64,000 nt of DNA from IMG/VR virus record IMGVR_UViG_3300017772_000001, positions 1-64,000 of that record, one strand, 5' to 3'. Below the pieces are notes generated by a model, which saw only the letters and a program-made list of their open reading frames with translations, was not told the origin of the DNA and made no database searches. This document shows, one piece after another, positions 43,008-51,190 of the stretch (positions within the stretch are counted from its first letter, which is position 1; each line of letters begins with the position of its first letter). Origin of the DNA: a virus. Position numbers and translations under genes: made by a program.

Positions 43008-44162
43008 ATGGAAAATCTTTTTGAAGGAAATAACTGGGACGGTACACGTGATGCACTACTAGAAGGTCTAGAAGGCACAAAACGTGATACAATGTCCGCA
43101 GTTTTAGAAAACACTAAAGTAGCACTTAATGAAAGTGCAACTGCTGGTGCAACACAGGCTGGTAACATCGCTACTCTTAACAAAGTGATCCTACCAGTTA
43201 TCCGTCGTGTAATGCCAACAGTAATTGCAAACGAAATCATCGGCGTACAGCCAATGACAGGCCCAGTAGGCCAAATTCACACTCTAAGAGTACGTTACGC
43301 AGAAGCAAAAGCTGGCGTGGCGGCAGGTGATGAAGCACTAAGCCCATTTGATATTGCTAACGCATATTCAGGTGACGCGGCAGGGGCTCCGGCTTCTACA
43401 GCATCACTAGAAGGTGAAGCAGGATCAAAAATGTCAATTCAAGTTCTAAAGCAAACAGTTGAAGCGAAAACTCGTAAACTGTCTGCACGTTGGACTTTCG
43501 AAGCGGCACAAGACGCTAACTCAATGCACGGTTTAGATATCGAAGCTGAAATCATGGCGGCATTAGCAATGGAAATCACTGCTGAAATCGACCAAGAAAT
43601 CTTAGGTTCACTATCTAACTTAGCATCTACTGGCGCTACATATGACATGTCAGCATCATTCACAGGTACACCAACGTTTATCGGTGACAGACATGCCGTA
43701 CTTGCGACATTAATCAACCAACAAGCTAACCTAGTAGCACAGCGTACAAGACGTGGCGCGGCTAACTGGGCAGTTATCTCACCATCAGCACTAACAGTTC
43801 TACAATCTGCAACTACATCAGCATTTGCACGTACAACTGAAGGTACTTTTGAAGCACCAACTAATACTAAGTTCGTAGGTACTCTAAACAGTACTATGAG
43901 AGTATATGTAAACACATATGCATCAAACGATGACGTATTACTAGGCTACAAAGGTCAAGGCGAAATCGATGCGGCGGCGTTCTATTGCCCATACGTACCG
44001 TTAATGTCATCAGGCGTTGTGGTAGATCCAAGTTCATTCGAACCAGTAGTGTCATTTATGACTCGTTACGGTTATGTTGAACTAACAAACACTGCATCAT
44101 CTCTAGGTAATGCGGCAGACTACGTTTCTAAAATCGCAGTCTCAAATCTAGCATTCGTATAA
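43008..44162 (+). CDS. 23: Major capsid protein gp23
   Basis: 384 residues, shorter than T4 gp23 (521) as in marine relatives. Core family segments: NKVILPVIRRVMPTVIANEI, IGVQPMTGPVGQIHTLRVRY, AKTRKLSARWTFEAAQD-type helix near 155 and an NWAVISPSALTVLQS strand. The N-terminal 42 residues are a likely propeptide: ALNE at 39-42 fits the gp21 L-x-E consensus, giving a mature protein starting at Ser43 (inference). Codon use is cleaner and more G+C-rich than neighbours, as for a highly expressed gene. Followed by a strong terminator. Confidence 0.96.
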   Translation: MENLFEGNNWDGTRDALLEGLEGTKRDTMSAVLENTKVALNESATAGATQAGNIATLNKVILPVIRRVMPTVIANEIIGVQPMTGPVGQIHTLRVRYAEAKAGVAAGDEALSPFDIANAYSGDAAGAPASTASLEGEAGSKMSIQVLKQTVEAKTRKLSARWTFEAAQDANSMHGLDIEAEIMAALAMEITAEIDQEILGSLSNLASTGATYDMSASFTGTPTFIGDRHAVLATLINQQANLVAQRTRRGAANWAVISPSALTVLQSATTSAFARTTEGTFEAPTNTKFVGTLNSTMRVYVNTYASNDDVLLGYKGQGEIDAAAFYCPYVPLMSSGVVVDPSSFEPVVSFMTRYGYVELTNTASSLGNAADYVSKIAVSNLAFV

Positions 44163-44187
44163 TTTTTTATACAAATTAGATTACAAG

Positions 44188-44217
44188 AAAGCCGGGATTT
44201 ATTCCCGGCTTTTTTTA
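44188..44217 (+). terminator. Rho-independent terminator after gp23
   Basis: 10-bp stem AAAGCCGGGA / TCCCGGCTTT, 5-base loop, then a T run. Confidence 0.9.
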
Positions 44218-44239
44218 TGGCTAAAAAACCATGAATTCT

Positions 44240-44248
44240 GATAAATAC
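44240..44248 (+). promoter_or_regulatory. T4-like late promoter element
   Basis: GATAAATAC 40 bases before the fibre-like gene at 44288. Confidence 0.75.
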
Positions 44249-44287
44249 AATTAGATAAGAAACCTAATCGTTTGAGAGAGAATTCAT

Positions 44288-46024
44288 ATGGCAGAGCAAA
44301 TTAAATTCGGTGACAGATTATTTCTAAAAGGTGAAAAACTGATTTTAGATTCTGTTGCAAACGCAGTAATTAAACCTAAAAATGGTGTACTAGAAATTGA
44401 TGGTGATTTACGTGTATTAGGAGCCACAACTACAGTAGATTCAGAAACAGTAAGTGTTGCTGATCCATTTATGCTATTGAATGGAGACTTAACAGGTTCT
44501 GCTACCGAAGATGTTGGTATTGAGATTAATAGAGGAACAGATGACAACAAGAAGTTTGGTTGGGACGAAACCTCTGGTAAATTTTCAACGTTCAGTGATG
44601 ATTTTAAAACAGGCGCTATTGAAGGAACTGATATTGCACTTACGGGTGCATTAGTAGGTGATATAAATTCAGAAAACGGTGATGTAATAATTGATGTAAC
44701 TGGAAACGGCACAGTAGATATTAACTCGGGTAATATTGATGGCACTGTTATTGGTGCAACTGCACCAGCACAAGCAACATTCACTACTATAACTGGTGAT
44801 GGTACTGCGATTACAAATGTTCTAACAAATTATGATACAGATGATTTGACTGAAGGTACAAATCTTTATTATACAGATGCAAGAGCAAGAGCGGCTATCA
44901 GTATGAATGCTGGTAGTGAATTGACGTATGATCCAGCAACTGGTGTAATATCTTTTTCAGGAAATTATTACCAAGATTCAGATGCTAGACAGGCAATCAG
45001 TGTAACAGGTAATGAAATAGGTTATGACAATACAACTGGTGTTATTAGTTATGATGCTCCTACAGACTTTGGTCTATTGACAGACACAACTGTTATTTCA
45101 GGAAGCACTGGAGGCTCAACAGGCACTAGTCTACCGACTAATGTTGGTTCTTTTTACAATGATGCAGGGTATGTCACACAGAGTTATCAAGGCTTTGCCG
45201 CAGATTGGCAAGCAGATGATGTTACAAATTTGAATGCGGCAAATACGTATACAGAAGGCCGTATAAATGATGTGGTAGATGTTGCACCAAATCAATTAAA
45301 CACATTAAAAAAGATAGCGGCATCAATAAACAATGATGATGATTACAACGGAACACTGCAAACACAGATAAGCACGTTAGCAGTAGCAAGTAATTTGGCA
45401 ACAGTGGCTACATCGGGTAGTTATAATAATTTAATAGATAAACCGAATGTCCCTACAGCTATAAGTGATTTACCAAATGATAGCGGTTATTTGACTTCCG
45501 GAGATTTACCAACGAACCATATGGTAAATGATGCCAATAATACAGTAGCAGGCTCTATAACACCATTAACTGATGCAACATATAGTTTGGGCAGTCCATC
45601 AAAAAGATGGGAATTTGTTCACGGCGAAACGATTGAAGCCACTTATGCCGACCTTGCAGAACGTTACGAAGCTGATGCTATTTACGAACCAGGAACTGTC
45701 CTTATATTTGGCGGAGATAAAGAAGTCACTAAGACCGATGTGCCCGCAGATTACAGAGTGGCAGGCGTTGTAAGTACTAATCCAGCTTATAGAATGAATG
45801 CAGAAGCAGGCACAGATGATACACACCCTTACATTGCATTGCGTGGTAGAGTACCATGTCAAGTAATTGGACCAGTTAAAAAAGGTGATTTAATGGTAAC
45901 GTCTAGTGTCAAAGGTCATGCAAAAAGTGTTGCTGGTGTTGATATGGGACGTGCAGTTTTTGCCAAATCCTTAACGACGGAGTCCTCTGAAGGCTCTAAA
46001 ATTATTGAAGTAGTAATACTTTAA
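44288..46024 (+). CDS. Fibre-like structural protein with C-terminal peptidase G2/autoprocessing-like domain
   Basis: 578 residues. The N-terminal 190 form beta repeats (GDLRVLGATTTVDSETVSV, then a PFMLLNGDLTG turn). One DTDDLTEGTNLYYTDARARA repeat occurs near 190. The middle is Thr/Ser/Asp-rich. The C-terminus from about 452 (TYADLAERYEADAIYEPGTV, later RGRVPCQVIGPVKKGDLMV) matches the domain at the end of many marine phage fibres and is shared with the 48595 gene. That domain resembles intramolecular-chaperone/peptidase G2 folds. GAGAGAG precedes the ATG. Likely a whisker, collar or fibre component; exact place on the virion unknown. Confidence 0.75.
   Translation: MAEQIKFGDRLFLKGEKLILDSVANAVIKPKNGVLEIDGDLRVLGATTTVDSETVSVADPFMLLNGDLTGSATEDVGIEINRGTDDNKKFGWDETSGKFSTFSDDFKTGAIEGTDIALTGALVGDINSENGDVIIDVTGNGTVDINSGNIDGTVIGATAPAQATFTTITGDGTAITNVLTNYDTDDLTEGTNLYYTDARARAAISMNAGSELTYDPATGVISFSGNYYQDSDARQAISVTGNEIGYDNTTGVISYDAPTDFGLLTDTTVISGSTGGSTGTSLPTNVGSFYNDAGYVTQSYQGFAADWQADDVTNLNAANTYTEGRINDVVDVAPNQLNTLKKIAASINNDDDYNGTLQTQISTLAVASNLATVATSGSYNNLIDKPNVPTAISDLPNDSGYLTSGDLPTNHMVNDANNTVAGSITPLTDATYSLGSPSKRWEFVHGETIEATYADLAERYEADAIYEPGTVLIFGGDKEVTKTDVPADYRVAGVVSTNPAYRMNAEAGTDDTHPYIALRGRVPCQVIGPVKKGDLMVTSSVKGHAKSVAGVDMGRAVFAKSLTTESSEGSKIIEVVIL
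45644..45666 (+). repeat. 23-base exact repeat shared with 49396-49418
   Basis: The bases encoding YADLAER in the two fibre genes are identical over 23 positions, and nearly so beyond, pointing to recent duplication or recombination between their C-terminal domains. Confidence 0.7.
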
Positions 46025-46060
46025 TAATTAAATACATACAGTCAAATATCCACTATCTTA

Positions 46061-46069
46061 GATAAATAA
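46061..46069 (+). promoter_or_regulatory. T4-like late promoter element
   Basis: GATAAATAA about 73 bases before the repeat-rich fibre gene at 46142; a weaker variant of the motif. Confidence 0.5.
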
Positions 46070-46141
46070 GAGTAGATTACACTTAACCCAATTCAGTGTA
46101 GTTTATAATAAATCGATTTTTTATAGACGGGAGAATATAAT

Positions 46142-48508
46142 ATGGCGGCATATGCAATACAGTTCCGTCGTGGTACAACGACACAACACTCATCATTTAC
46201 TGGCCTAGTAGGTGAAGTTACGGTCGATACAGACAAGAAAACTCTTGTAGTACACGATGGCGCAACAACTGGCGGTTACCCACTTATGAGAGAAGGCGGA
46301 ACGTCTTCTTCTACTACTGGTGCATTTACAAGTAATGTAACAGTTGGCGGTACACTAGCAGTAACAAATACAGCTACATTCTCAGCAGGCGTAAATGTCA
46401 CAGGTAATTCAGAATACACCGGTGATATCCTACCTGGTACGGATGATACATACGACTTAGGCTCAACAACAAAAAGATGGCGTGACCTTTACTTAGGGCC
46501 AGGATCACTATACATCAACAACAAAAAGATTCTAGAAGACGATAGTGGCACTATCACAGTTAAAACGGACGCTAACGAAACGTTGAAACTGATGACTACT
46601 GGTACTGGTACTTTGCAAATTGAATCAAGCAACGGAATTCAGTTTACAGGTGAACTTAAGACTTCATCTGGTGATATTCAAGTGGGTGACCACATTGACA
46701 TGAATTCAAATGTTATCAAAGAAGTTGGAACTCCAACAACTGGAAGTGACGCGGCGAACAAGACTTATGTTGATAATGCAATAAGCACAGGCATTGGTTC
46801 AGGTTCAAACGCTGTTTCAGGTACAACTGGTACTTTCTCAAGCAACGTAACAGTTACAGGTAACTTAACAGTTAATGGTACAACAACTACAATCAATACA
46901 TCACAAATTGACTTAGCAGATAATATTCTACTATTAAATTCAGATGCAACTGGTACAGCATCAATTTCAGGCGGTATCGAAATTGAACGTGGTGATGACC
47001 TAAACGTACAACTATTATGGGACGAAACTAACGACCGTTGGTCAATCGGCGCAGAAGATTTTTATTCTTCTGGTGACGTAACAGCGGCAACATTTATTGG
47101 TGACGTAACAGGTGACGTAACAGGTGATGTAACAGGTACAGTATCTAGCATTTCAAATCACTCAACAACTAACTTGTCTGAAGGTTCAAATCAGTATTTC
47201 ACTGATGCAAGAGCAAGAGCGGCAATTTCAGTTTCAGGTGACTTGACATATAATTCATCAACTGGTGTTATCTCAACACAAGGTTTAGCATCAAGCGACA
47301 CAGATGATTTAGCAGAAGGTACAACTAACCTTTATTATACTAACGCACGTTTTGATACAAGATTAGGCACTAAAGATACAGACGATGTATCTGAAGGTTC
47401 AACTAATCTTTATTACACAGACGCACGTTGGGATACAAGATTATCAACTAAGAATACTGATAATTTAGCAGAAGGTTCAACTAATCTGTACTTTACAGAT
47501 GCGAGAGCAGATGCAAGAGTTGCCGCGGCAACTGGTGCTAACTTAAACTTATCCGCTTCTGATACAGATGATTTGACTGAAGGTACAAATAACAAATACC
47601 ATACAGATGCTAGAGTGAACACACTATTTGATACAAGACTAGCTATTAAAGATACAGATAGCCTTTCTGAAGGTTCAAATAATCTTTATCATACAGATGC
47701 TAGAGTGAACGCACTATTTGATACAAGACTTGGTAATAAATCAACAACTGACGTATCTGAAGGTACAAACTTGTACTATACAGATGCAAGAGTTGATGCT
47801 TATATCAATGCAAGTATGGACAGTGATGATGTATCTGAAGGTTCAACTAATCTTTATTACACAGATGCACGTGTAAGTTCTTATCTAACAACTAACTCAT
47901 ACGCAACACAGGCTTACGTAACAGCGGCAGTTCAAGGTGTTGATAACTCAGACGAAATTACTGAGGGATCATCAAACTTGTTCTTCACTGATGAAAGAGC
48001 CCAAGATGCGGTAATGGCTAATGTTTCAGCAGGAACAGGTATTGGCATATCATATGATGATGCGGCAGGTACTTTAACTGTTACTAACACACAAACAGAA
48101 GTCAATGACTATGTAGATGGTGCTTCATTCTCAAGTGGTACACTAACTTTATCAGTTGGTACACAGTCAGATGTTACAGTATCACTAGATGGTCGTTATG
48201 TACAGTTAGGTAACACTTCTAAAAAACACACACATGCTTATGAGACAACTGCACAAGACGAAACAGATAACACTGGTTCATCGCACTCAATCACATGGGC
48301 AAATTTAACTTCTGGTAAAATTTCTTTAGGCTCAAACGCCGTAGATTTTGCATCAGAAATAAATGATTCACCATATGCTGTTGTTTATATCAACAGAATT
48401 ATGGCGAGACCAAATGAAGTAACAATTACTTCAAGTGGACTAACTTTTGCCTCAGACGTTCTTGCAGAAGACGATGAAGTAGAAGTAGTTTACATGGACG
48501 AGCAATAA
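46142..48508 (+). CDS. Repeat-rich tail fibre-like protein
   Basis: 788 residues. The N-terminus (IQFRRGTTTQHSSFTGLVGE, then VDTDKKTLVVHDGAT) matches the N-terminal domain of phage tropism determinants and related fibres, which anchors to the virion. Residues about 70-330 are beta-repeat, including an LADNILLLNSDATG segment also present in the 44288 protein. Residues about 385-580 hold at least eight copies of the unit D-x-x-x-EGSTNLYYTDAR-x(4)-L. The C-terminal 150 residues end in an Ig-like module (VTITSSGLTFASDVLAEDDE). Probably a host-recognition fibre. GGGAGAA precedes the ATG. Confidence 0.8.
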   Translation: MAAYAIQFRRGTTTQHSSFTGLVGEVTVDTDKKTLVVHDGATTGGYPLMREGGTSSSTTGAFTSNVTVGGTLAVTNTATFSAGVNVTGNSEYTGDILPGTDDTYDLGSTTKRWRDLYLGPGSLYINNKKILEDDSGTITVKTDANETLKLMTTGTGTLQIESSNGIQFTGELKTSSGDIQVGDHIDMNSNVIKEVGTPTTGSDAANKTYVDNAISTGIGSGSNAVSGTTGTFSSNVTVTGNLTVNGTTTTINTSQIDLADNILLLNSDATGTASISGGIEIERGDDLNVQLLWDETNDRWSIGAEDFYSSGDVTAATFIGDVTGDVTGDVTGTVSSISNHSTTNLSEGSNQYFTDARARAAISVSGDLTYNSSTGVISTQGLASSDTDDLAEGTTNLYYTNARFDTRLGTKDTDDVSEGSTNLYYTDARWDTRLSTKNTDNLAEGSTNLYFTDARADARVAAATGANLNLSASDTDDLTEGTNNKYHTDARVNTLFDTRLAIKDTDSLSEGSNNLYHTDARVNALFDTRLGNKSTTDVSEGTNLYYTDARVDAYINASMDSDDVSEGSTNLYYTDARVSSYLTTNSYATQAYVTAAVQGVDNSDEITEGSSNLFFTDERAQDAVMANVSAGTGIGISYDDAAGTLTVTNTQTEVNDYVDGASFSSGTLTLSVGTQSDVTVSLDGRYVQLGNTSKKHTHAYETTAQDETDNTGSSHSITWANLTSGKISLGSNAVDFASEINDSPYAVVYINRIMARPNEVTITSSGLTFASDVLAEDDEVEVVYMDEQ
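47099..47134 (+). repeat. Three tandem 12-base repeats within the fibre gene
   Basis: GGTGACGTAACA twice and GGTGATGTAACA once in direct succession, encoding repeated GDVT. A likely slippage or length-variation site. Confidence 0.7.
47290..47882 (+). repeat. Array of EGSTNLYYTDAR-type repeats in the fibre gene
   Basis: At least eight units of 20-40 codons with conserved Glu-Gly, Asn-Leu-Tyr and Thr-Asp-Ala-Arg positions. Third-base differences show they are not freshly copied except for two adjacent HTDARVN units that share a long run of bases. Confidence 0.75.
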
Positions 48509-48519
48509 AACTTAACAAC

Positions 48520-48577
48520 GTAGGGGAGTTTATCTCCCCTACAGTTCAATTATGAACATGAGGTCATCTAAAGACCT
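48520..48577 (+). promoter_or_regulatory. Three tandem hairpins in the leader of the next fibre gene
   Basis: GTAGGGGAG/CTCCCCTAC (48520-48542, 9 bp), GTTC/GAAC (48544-48557) and AGGTC/GACCT (48561-48577) follow one another, with the binding site 12 bases later. No T-run follows the first, so it is not a classical terminator. Confidence 0.55.
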
Positions 48578-48594
48578 TTCGATTTAAGGAGACA

Positions 48595-49785
48595 ATGATG
48601 GGAAGAAAATTTAGACACAACGGTTCCACGAATACAAAAATTCAACGTGGTAAGCGTTATAAGTATGACAGTACTGGTAACATTGCAGAGATTACAGGCA
48701 CAGTCGATATGACCACTGATGATATTATCTTCACTGGTACAAAATCAAATTTAAGACGTATTTCAGACCTAGAACGTAACGTATCTATTCTTGCATCGCA
48801 AGATAAAGGTGATGGTGGTGCAACAATCGCCAAAACTATGAGTGGTAAAATCAAATTCAAAAATCAAATTGAAGTTGATGGAACTGCTAATTTAGACGGC
48901 GGCGCCGATGTTGCAGGTACACTAGATGTACAAGCAGGTCTAACTCTTGGTGCAACTGCACAAGAAGTTGTTCAAGACTTAATCGGTGGTATGGCTAACA
49001 CAGGTCTATCATACGATGATGCGAACAATCAAATCAATGTTGATACGTCAACAATAGCGACAAAATCTTATGCAGACACGGCGGCAACAGATGCCGCGAA
49101 TGCAGTAGTGAATGCGGCACCTGGTTCATTAGATACACTAAACGAACTAGCGGCGGCTCTTGGTGATGATGCGAACTTTAGCACAACAATCACTGACTCA
49201 ATCGCAACAAAAGCCGCACACGCAAGAACTATTACTGCGGGTAACGGTCTTTCAGGCGGTGGTGACTTAAGTGCAGACAGAACAATCGCAATGGACGGTT
49301 CATATACTGGTAACTTTACAGTATCGGGTGATATCACTGCTAATGGTGGTGACGTGACAGCAACACGTTTCAACGGTGAAGCAACAACGGCAAAATATGC
49401 CGACCTTGCAGAACGTTATGAAGCAGATGCAGAATACGAAGAAGGCACAGTAATGATGTTTGGTGGCGAAAAAGAAGTAACAGCGGCAGAAGGTCACGGT
49501 TGTGACAGACTAGCAGGTGTTGTTTCAATGAAACCAGCTTATCTAATGAATGGCGAAGCAGGTGATGATGCGTCACACCCAGCTATCGCACTACAAGGTC
49601 GTGTTCCAGTTAAAACTATGGGGTCAGTCAAAAAAGGCGACATCATGGTAGCGGCTGATAACAAAGGTCATGCTACAGCATGGAAAGAAGACCACGATCC
49701 TAAAATGACTGCATATATCGGTATCGCTATCAAGGATAAACTTGAAGAAGGCGAAGGTATGGTAGAAGTTAAAGTAGGTAAGTAA
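48595..49785 (+). CDS. Fibre-like structural protein sharing the 44288 C-terminal domain
   Basis: 396 residues, starting MMGRKFRHNGSTNTKIQRGK; AAGGAG leaves the second ATG (48598) as an equally likely start. The N-terminal third is short repeats, residues 140-220 include NTGLSYDDANNQINVDTSTI and TITAGNGLSGGGDLSADRTI, both common in phage fibres. The C-terminus from about 267 (KYADLAERYEADAEYEEGTV to RVPVKTMGSVKKGDIMVAAD) is closely related to that of the 44288 protein. It may be an accessory fibre using the same trimerisation domain. Followed by a strong terminator. Confidence 0.78.
   Translation: MMGRKFRHNGSTNTKIQRGKRYKYDSTGNIAEITGTVDMTTDDIIFTGTKSNLRRISDLERNVSILASQDKGDGGATIAKTMSGKIKFKNQIEVDGTANLDGGADVAGTLDVQAGLTLGATAQEVVQDLIGGMANTGLSYDDANNQINVDTSTIATKSYADTAATDAANAVVNAAPGSLDTLNELAAALGDDANFSTTITDSIATKAAHARTITAGNGLSGGGDLSADRTIAMDGSYTGNFTVSGDITANGGDVTATRFNGEATTAKYADLAERYEADAEYEEGTVMMFGGEKEVTAAEGHGCDRLAGVVSMKPAYLMNGEAGDDASHPAIALQGRVPVKTMGSVKKGDIMVAADNKGHATAWKEDHDPKMTAYIGIAIKDKLEEGEGMVEVKVGK
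49396..49418 (+). repeat. Second copy of the 23-base repeat at 45644
   Basis: Exact match to 45644-45666, encoding the start of the shared C-terminal domain. Confidence 0.7.
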
Positions 49786-49811
49786 GTAACTTAATAATTT
49801 TACAATATAGG

Positions 49812-49845
49812 GAAGGTCGGCATCATAGTCGGCCTTCTTTTTTTT
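49812..49845 (+). terminator. Rho-independent terminator after the fibre gene
   Basis: 10-bp stem GAAGGTCGGC / GTCGGCCTTC (two wobble pairs), 6-base loop and eight T. Read-through would express the tiny gene just after it. Confidence 0.85.
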
Positions 49846-49860
49846 AAGGAGGAGAAAGTT

Positions 49861-49965
49861 ATGAAGAAACTAATGAAGAATAAAAAAGTATGGATTGCAG
49901 TAGCAGTTGTAGTAATTGTTGCTTGGTACATGTTTGGCGGTCACGTACCTGCTAATGCAGTATAG
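49861..49965 (+). CDS. Tiny single-pass membrane protein (34 aa)
   Basis: MKKLMKNKKVWIAVAVVVIV then AWYMFGGHVPANAV. AAGGAGGAG, the strongest binding site in the window, lies a few bases before the ATG. A basic N-terminus is followed by one hydrophobic helix (about residues 10-26). It sits between two terminator hairpins, and its coding is clean. Possible roles are host membrane modification, lysis-related or holin-like activity; none can be shown. Confidence 0.75.
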   Translation: MKKLMKNKKVWIAVAVVVIVAWYMFGGHVPANAV

Positions 49966-49990
49966 CAATTTAATAATATAAAGATACATG

Positions 49991-50010
49991 AAGGGCGCTA
50001 CGGCGCCCTT
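49991..50010. terminator. Bidirectional terminator between convergent operons
   Basis: Perfect 8-bp stem AAGGGCGC / GCGCCCTT with TACG loop, located at the meeting point of the plus-strand fibre operon and the minus-strand unknown gene. Confidence 0.7.
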
Positions 50011-50711
50011 TATTCTTCTCCGCAGAAGAAATTTTTAAGTGTTTGATATAATCCGCCACCCTGAGCATTAGAATGCTCATCCACCCAAACGGGAAACGTT
50101 TCGAATAGTCTTTTCCATTGTAGCATTTCATTATACAAGTCTATTATTTTCTTGTAATATTCGCTCTTATTTGCAAATCCAAGTTCTTCTCTTATTTGTA
50201 TAATTCTTTCTCTACATTCTTGTAAATCTAGCAAATCTTTATCAACTGCTACGATGATATCATTAAATGATTCTTTGTTAGAGAATTTTTCTATTAAAAA
50301 CTTGTGGTGTTTATTTTTAGGTTTGCCGTCATAAAGAAACATAATCTCTTGTAAATCATAATATAATGCTTTTACTGGATTTATAGTTTCTCTATATCTT
50401 TCTGTGACTTCTTTAATTTCAAATCTTACATCATCGGTCGCTAATCTTTCTAATGTTGCTAATGCAATTATATTAATTTTTTGACGATTAGATGTTATTT
50501 TCTTTTGTGATGATGTTCTAATCTTTTTTATTACAGCGTCTATTACTATAATAGTATCGTATTCTATATCTTTTTTAATATATTCTATATATTCTGGTGT
50601 GGCACTATTAATGATGGCTCGGAGTTCAACCTCAGCATTCCCGGTCTTTAGGTACTCAATACAGTCCCTAATGAACTTTTGTTTTTTAAAATCTATTATG
50701 CCTGTTTCCAC
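50010..50711 (-). CDS. Helical protein of unknown function
   Basis: 233 residues with a GTG start (50711), chosen because GGGAG lies about 7 bases upstream and no ATG fits. It is mostly alpha helix with even charge distribution (ETGIIDFKKQKFIRDCIEYL, later QECRERIIQIREELG) and a C-terminal VDEHSNAQGGGLYQTLKNFF. No catalytic motif is recognised. It follows the Nudix gene in the minus-strand neck operon, and could be a head or neck completion factor, but sequence does not show which. Confidence 0.75.
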   Translation of the reverse strand: METGIIDFKKQKFIRDCIEYLKTGNAEVELRAIINSATPEYIEYIKKDIEYDTIIVIDAVIKKIRTSSQKKITSNRQKINIIALATLERLATDDVRFEIKEVTERYRETINPVKALYYDLQEIMFLYDGKPKNKHHKFLIEKFSNKESFNDIIVAVDKDLLDLQECRERIIQIREELGFANKSEYYKKIIDLYNEMLQWKRLFETFPVWVDEHSNAQGGGLYQTLKNFFCGEE

Positions 50712-50750
50712 TCACTTCTCCCATACAGTATTTAATAGAATCTACAAATA

Positions 50751-51176
50751 TTATAGTGACGATATAATGTCTCTAATCACTCTTAATTTATGTTTTTTAA
50801 ATAATGTTCTACGTGTACCAGGGTGTAGTGGTTTTGGGAAATAATCATGCTCTATCCAAGCATATCCTCCACTCTCATGGTTGAGTGTTGGTATAAATTC
50901 TTTCTCTACAATTATCACAAACGAATAATAACTGAAATCTTTGTTTCTTGAATGATATTGGTCTAGAGGATAAATTTTGTTTATATCATCTTTGATATCA
51001 AGTCCAAGTTCTTCACATACTTCTCTTAGTAACGCTTGTGCAATATTTTCGTTTTCTTCAACTTTGCCACCCCAAAATCCCCAATTTCGTGGATGTGAAC
51101 CTGATTTGTCTCTTTGTTGAAGAATAATTCTTTTTGTGTCTTTAGCAATTATACATGCGCCCGCGGCTTTTAACAT
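50751..51176 (-). CDS. Nudix hydrolase
   Basis: 141 residues. A complete Nudix box is present: Gly37-x5-Glu43-x7-Arg51-Glu52-Val-x-Glu55-Glu56-x-Gly58 (GKVEENENIAQALLREVCEE followed by LGL). Nudix enzymes hydrolyse nucleoside diphosphates linked to another moiety, such as oxidised dNTPs, NAD-type compounds or RNA caps; the substrate here is unknown. T4 has NudE, but this gene sits in the structural gp14-gp15 operon, only 14 bases after gp15. AGGAAAG precedes the ATG. Confidence 0.92.
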   Translation of the reverse strand: MLKAAGACIIAKDTKRIILQQRDKSGSHPRNWGFWGGKVEENENIAQALLREVCEELGLDIKDDINKIYPLDQYHSRNKDFSYYSFVIIVEKEFIPTLNHESGGYAWIEHDYFPKPLHPGTRRTLFKKHKLRVIRDIISSL

Positions 51177-51190
51177 TTTTTACAACTTTC

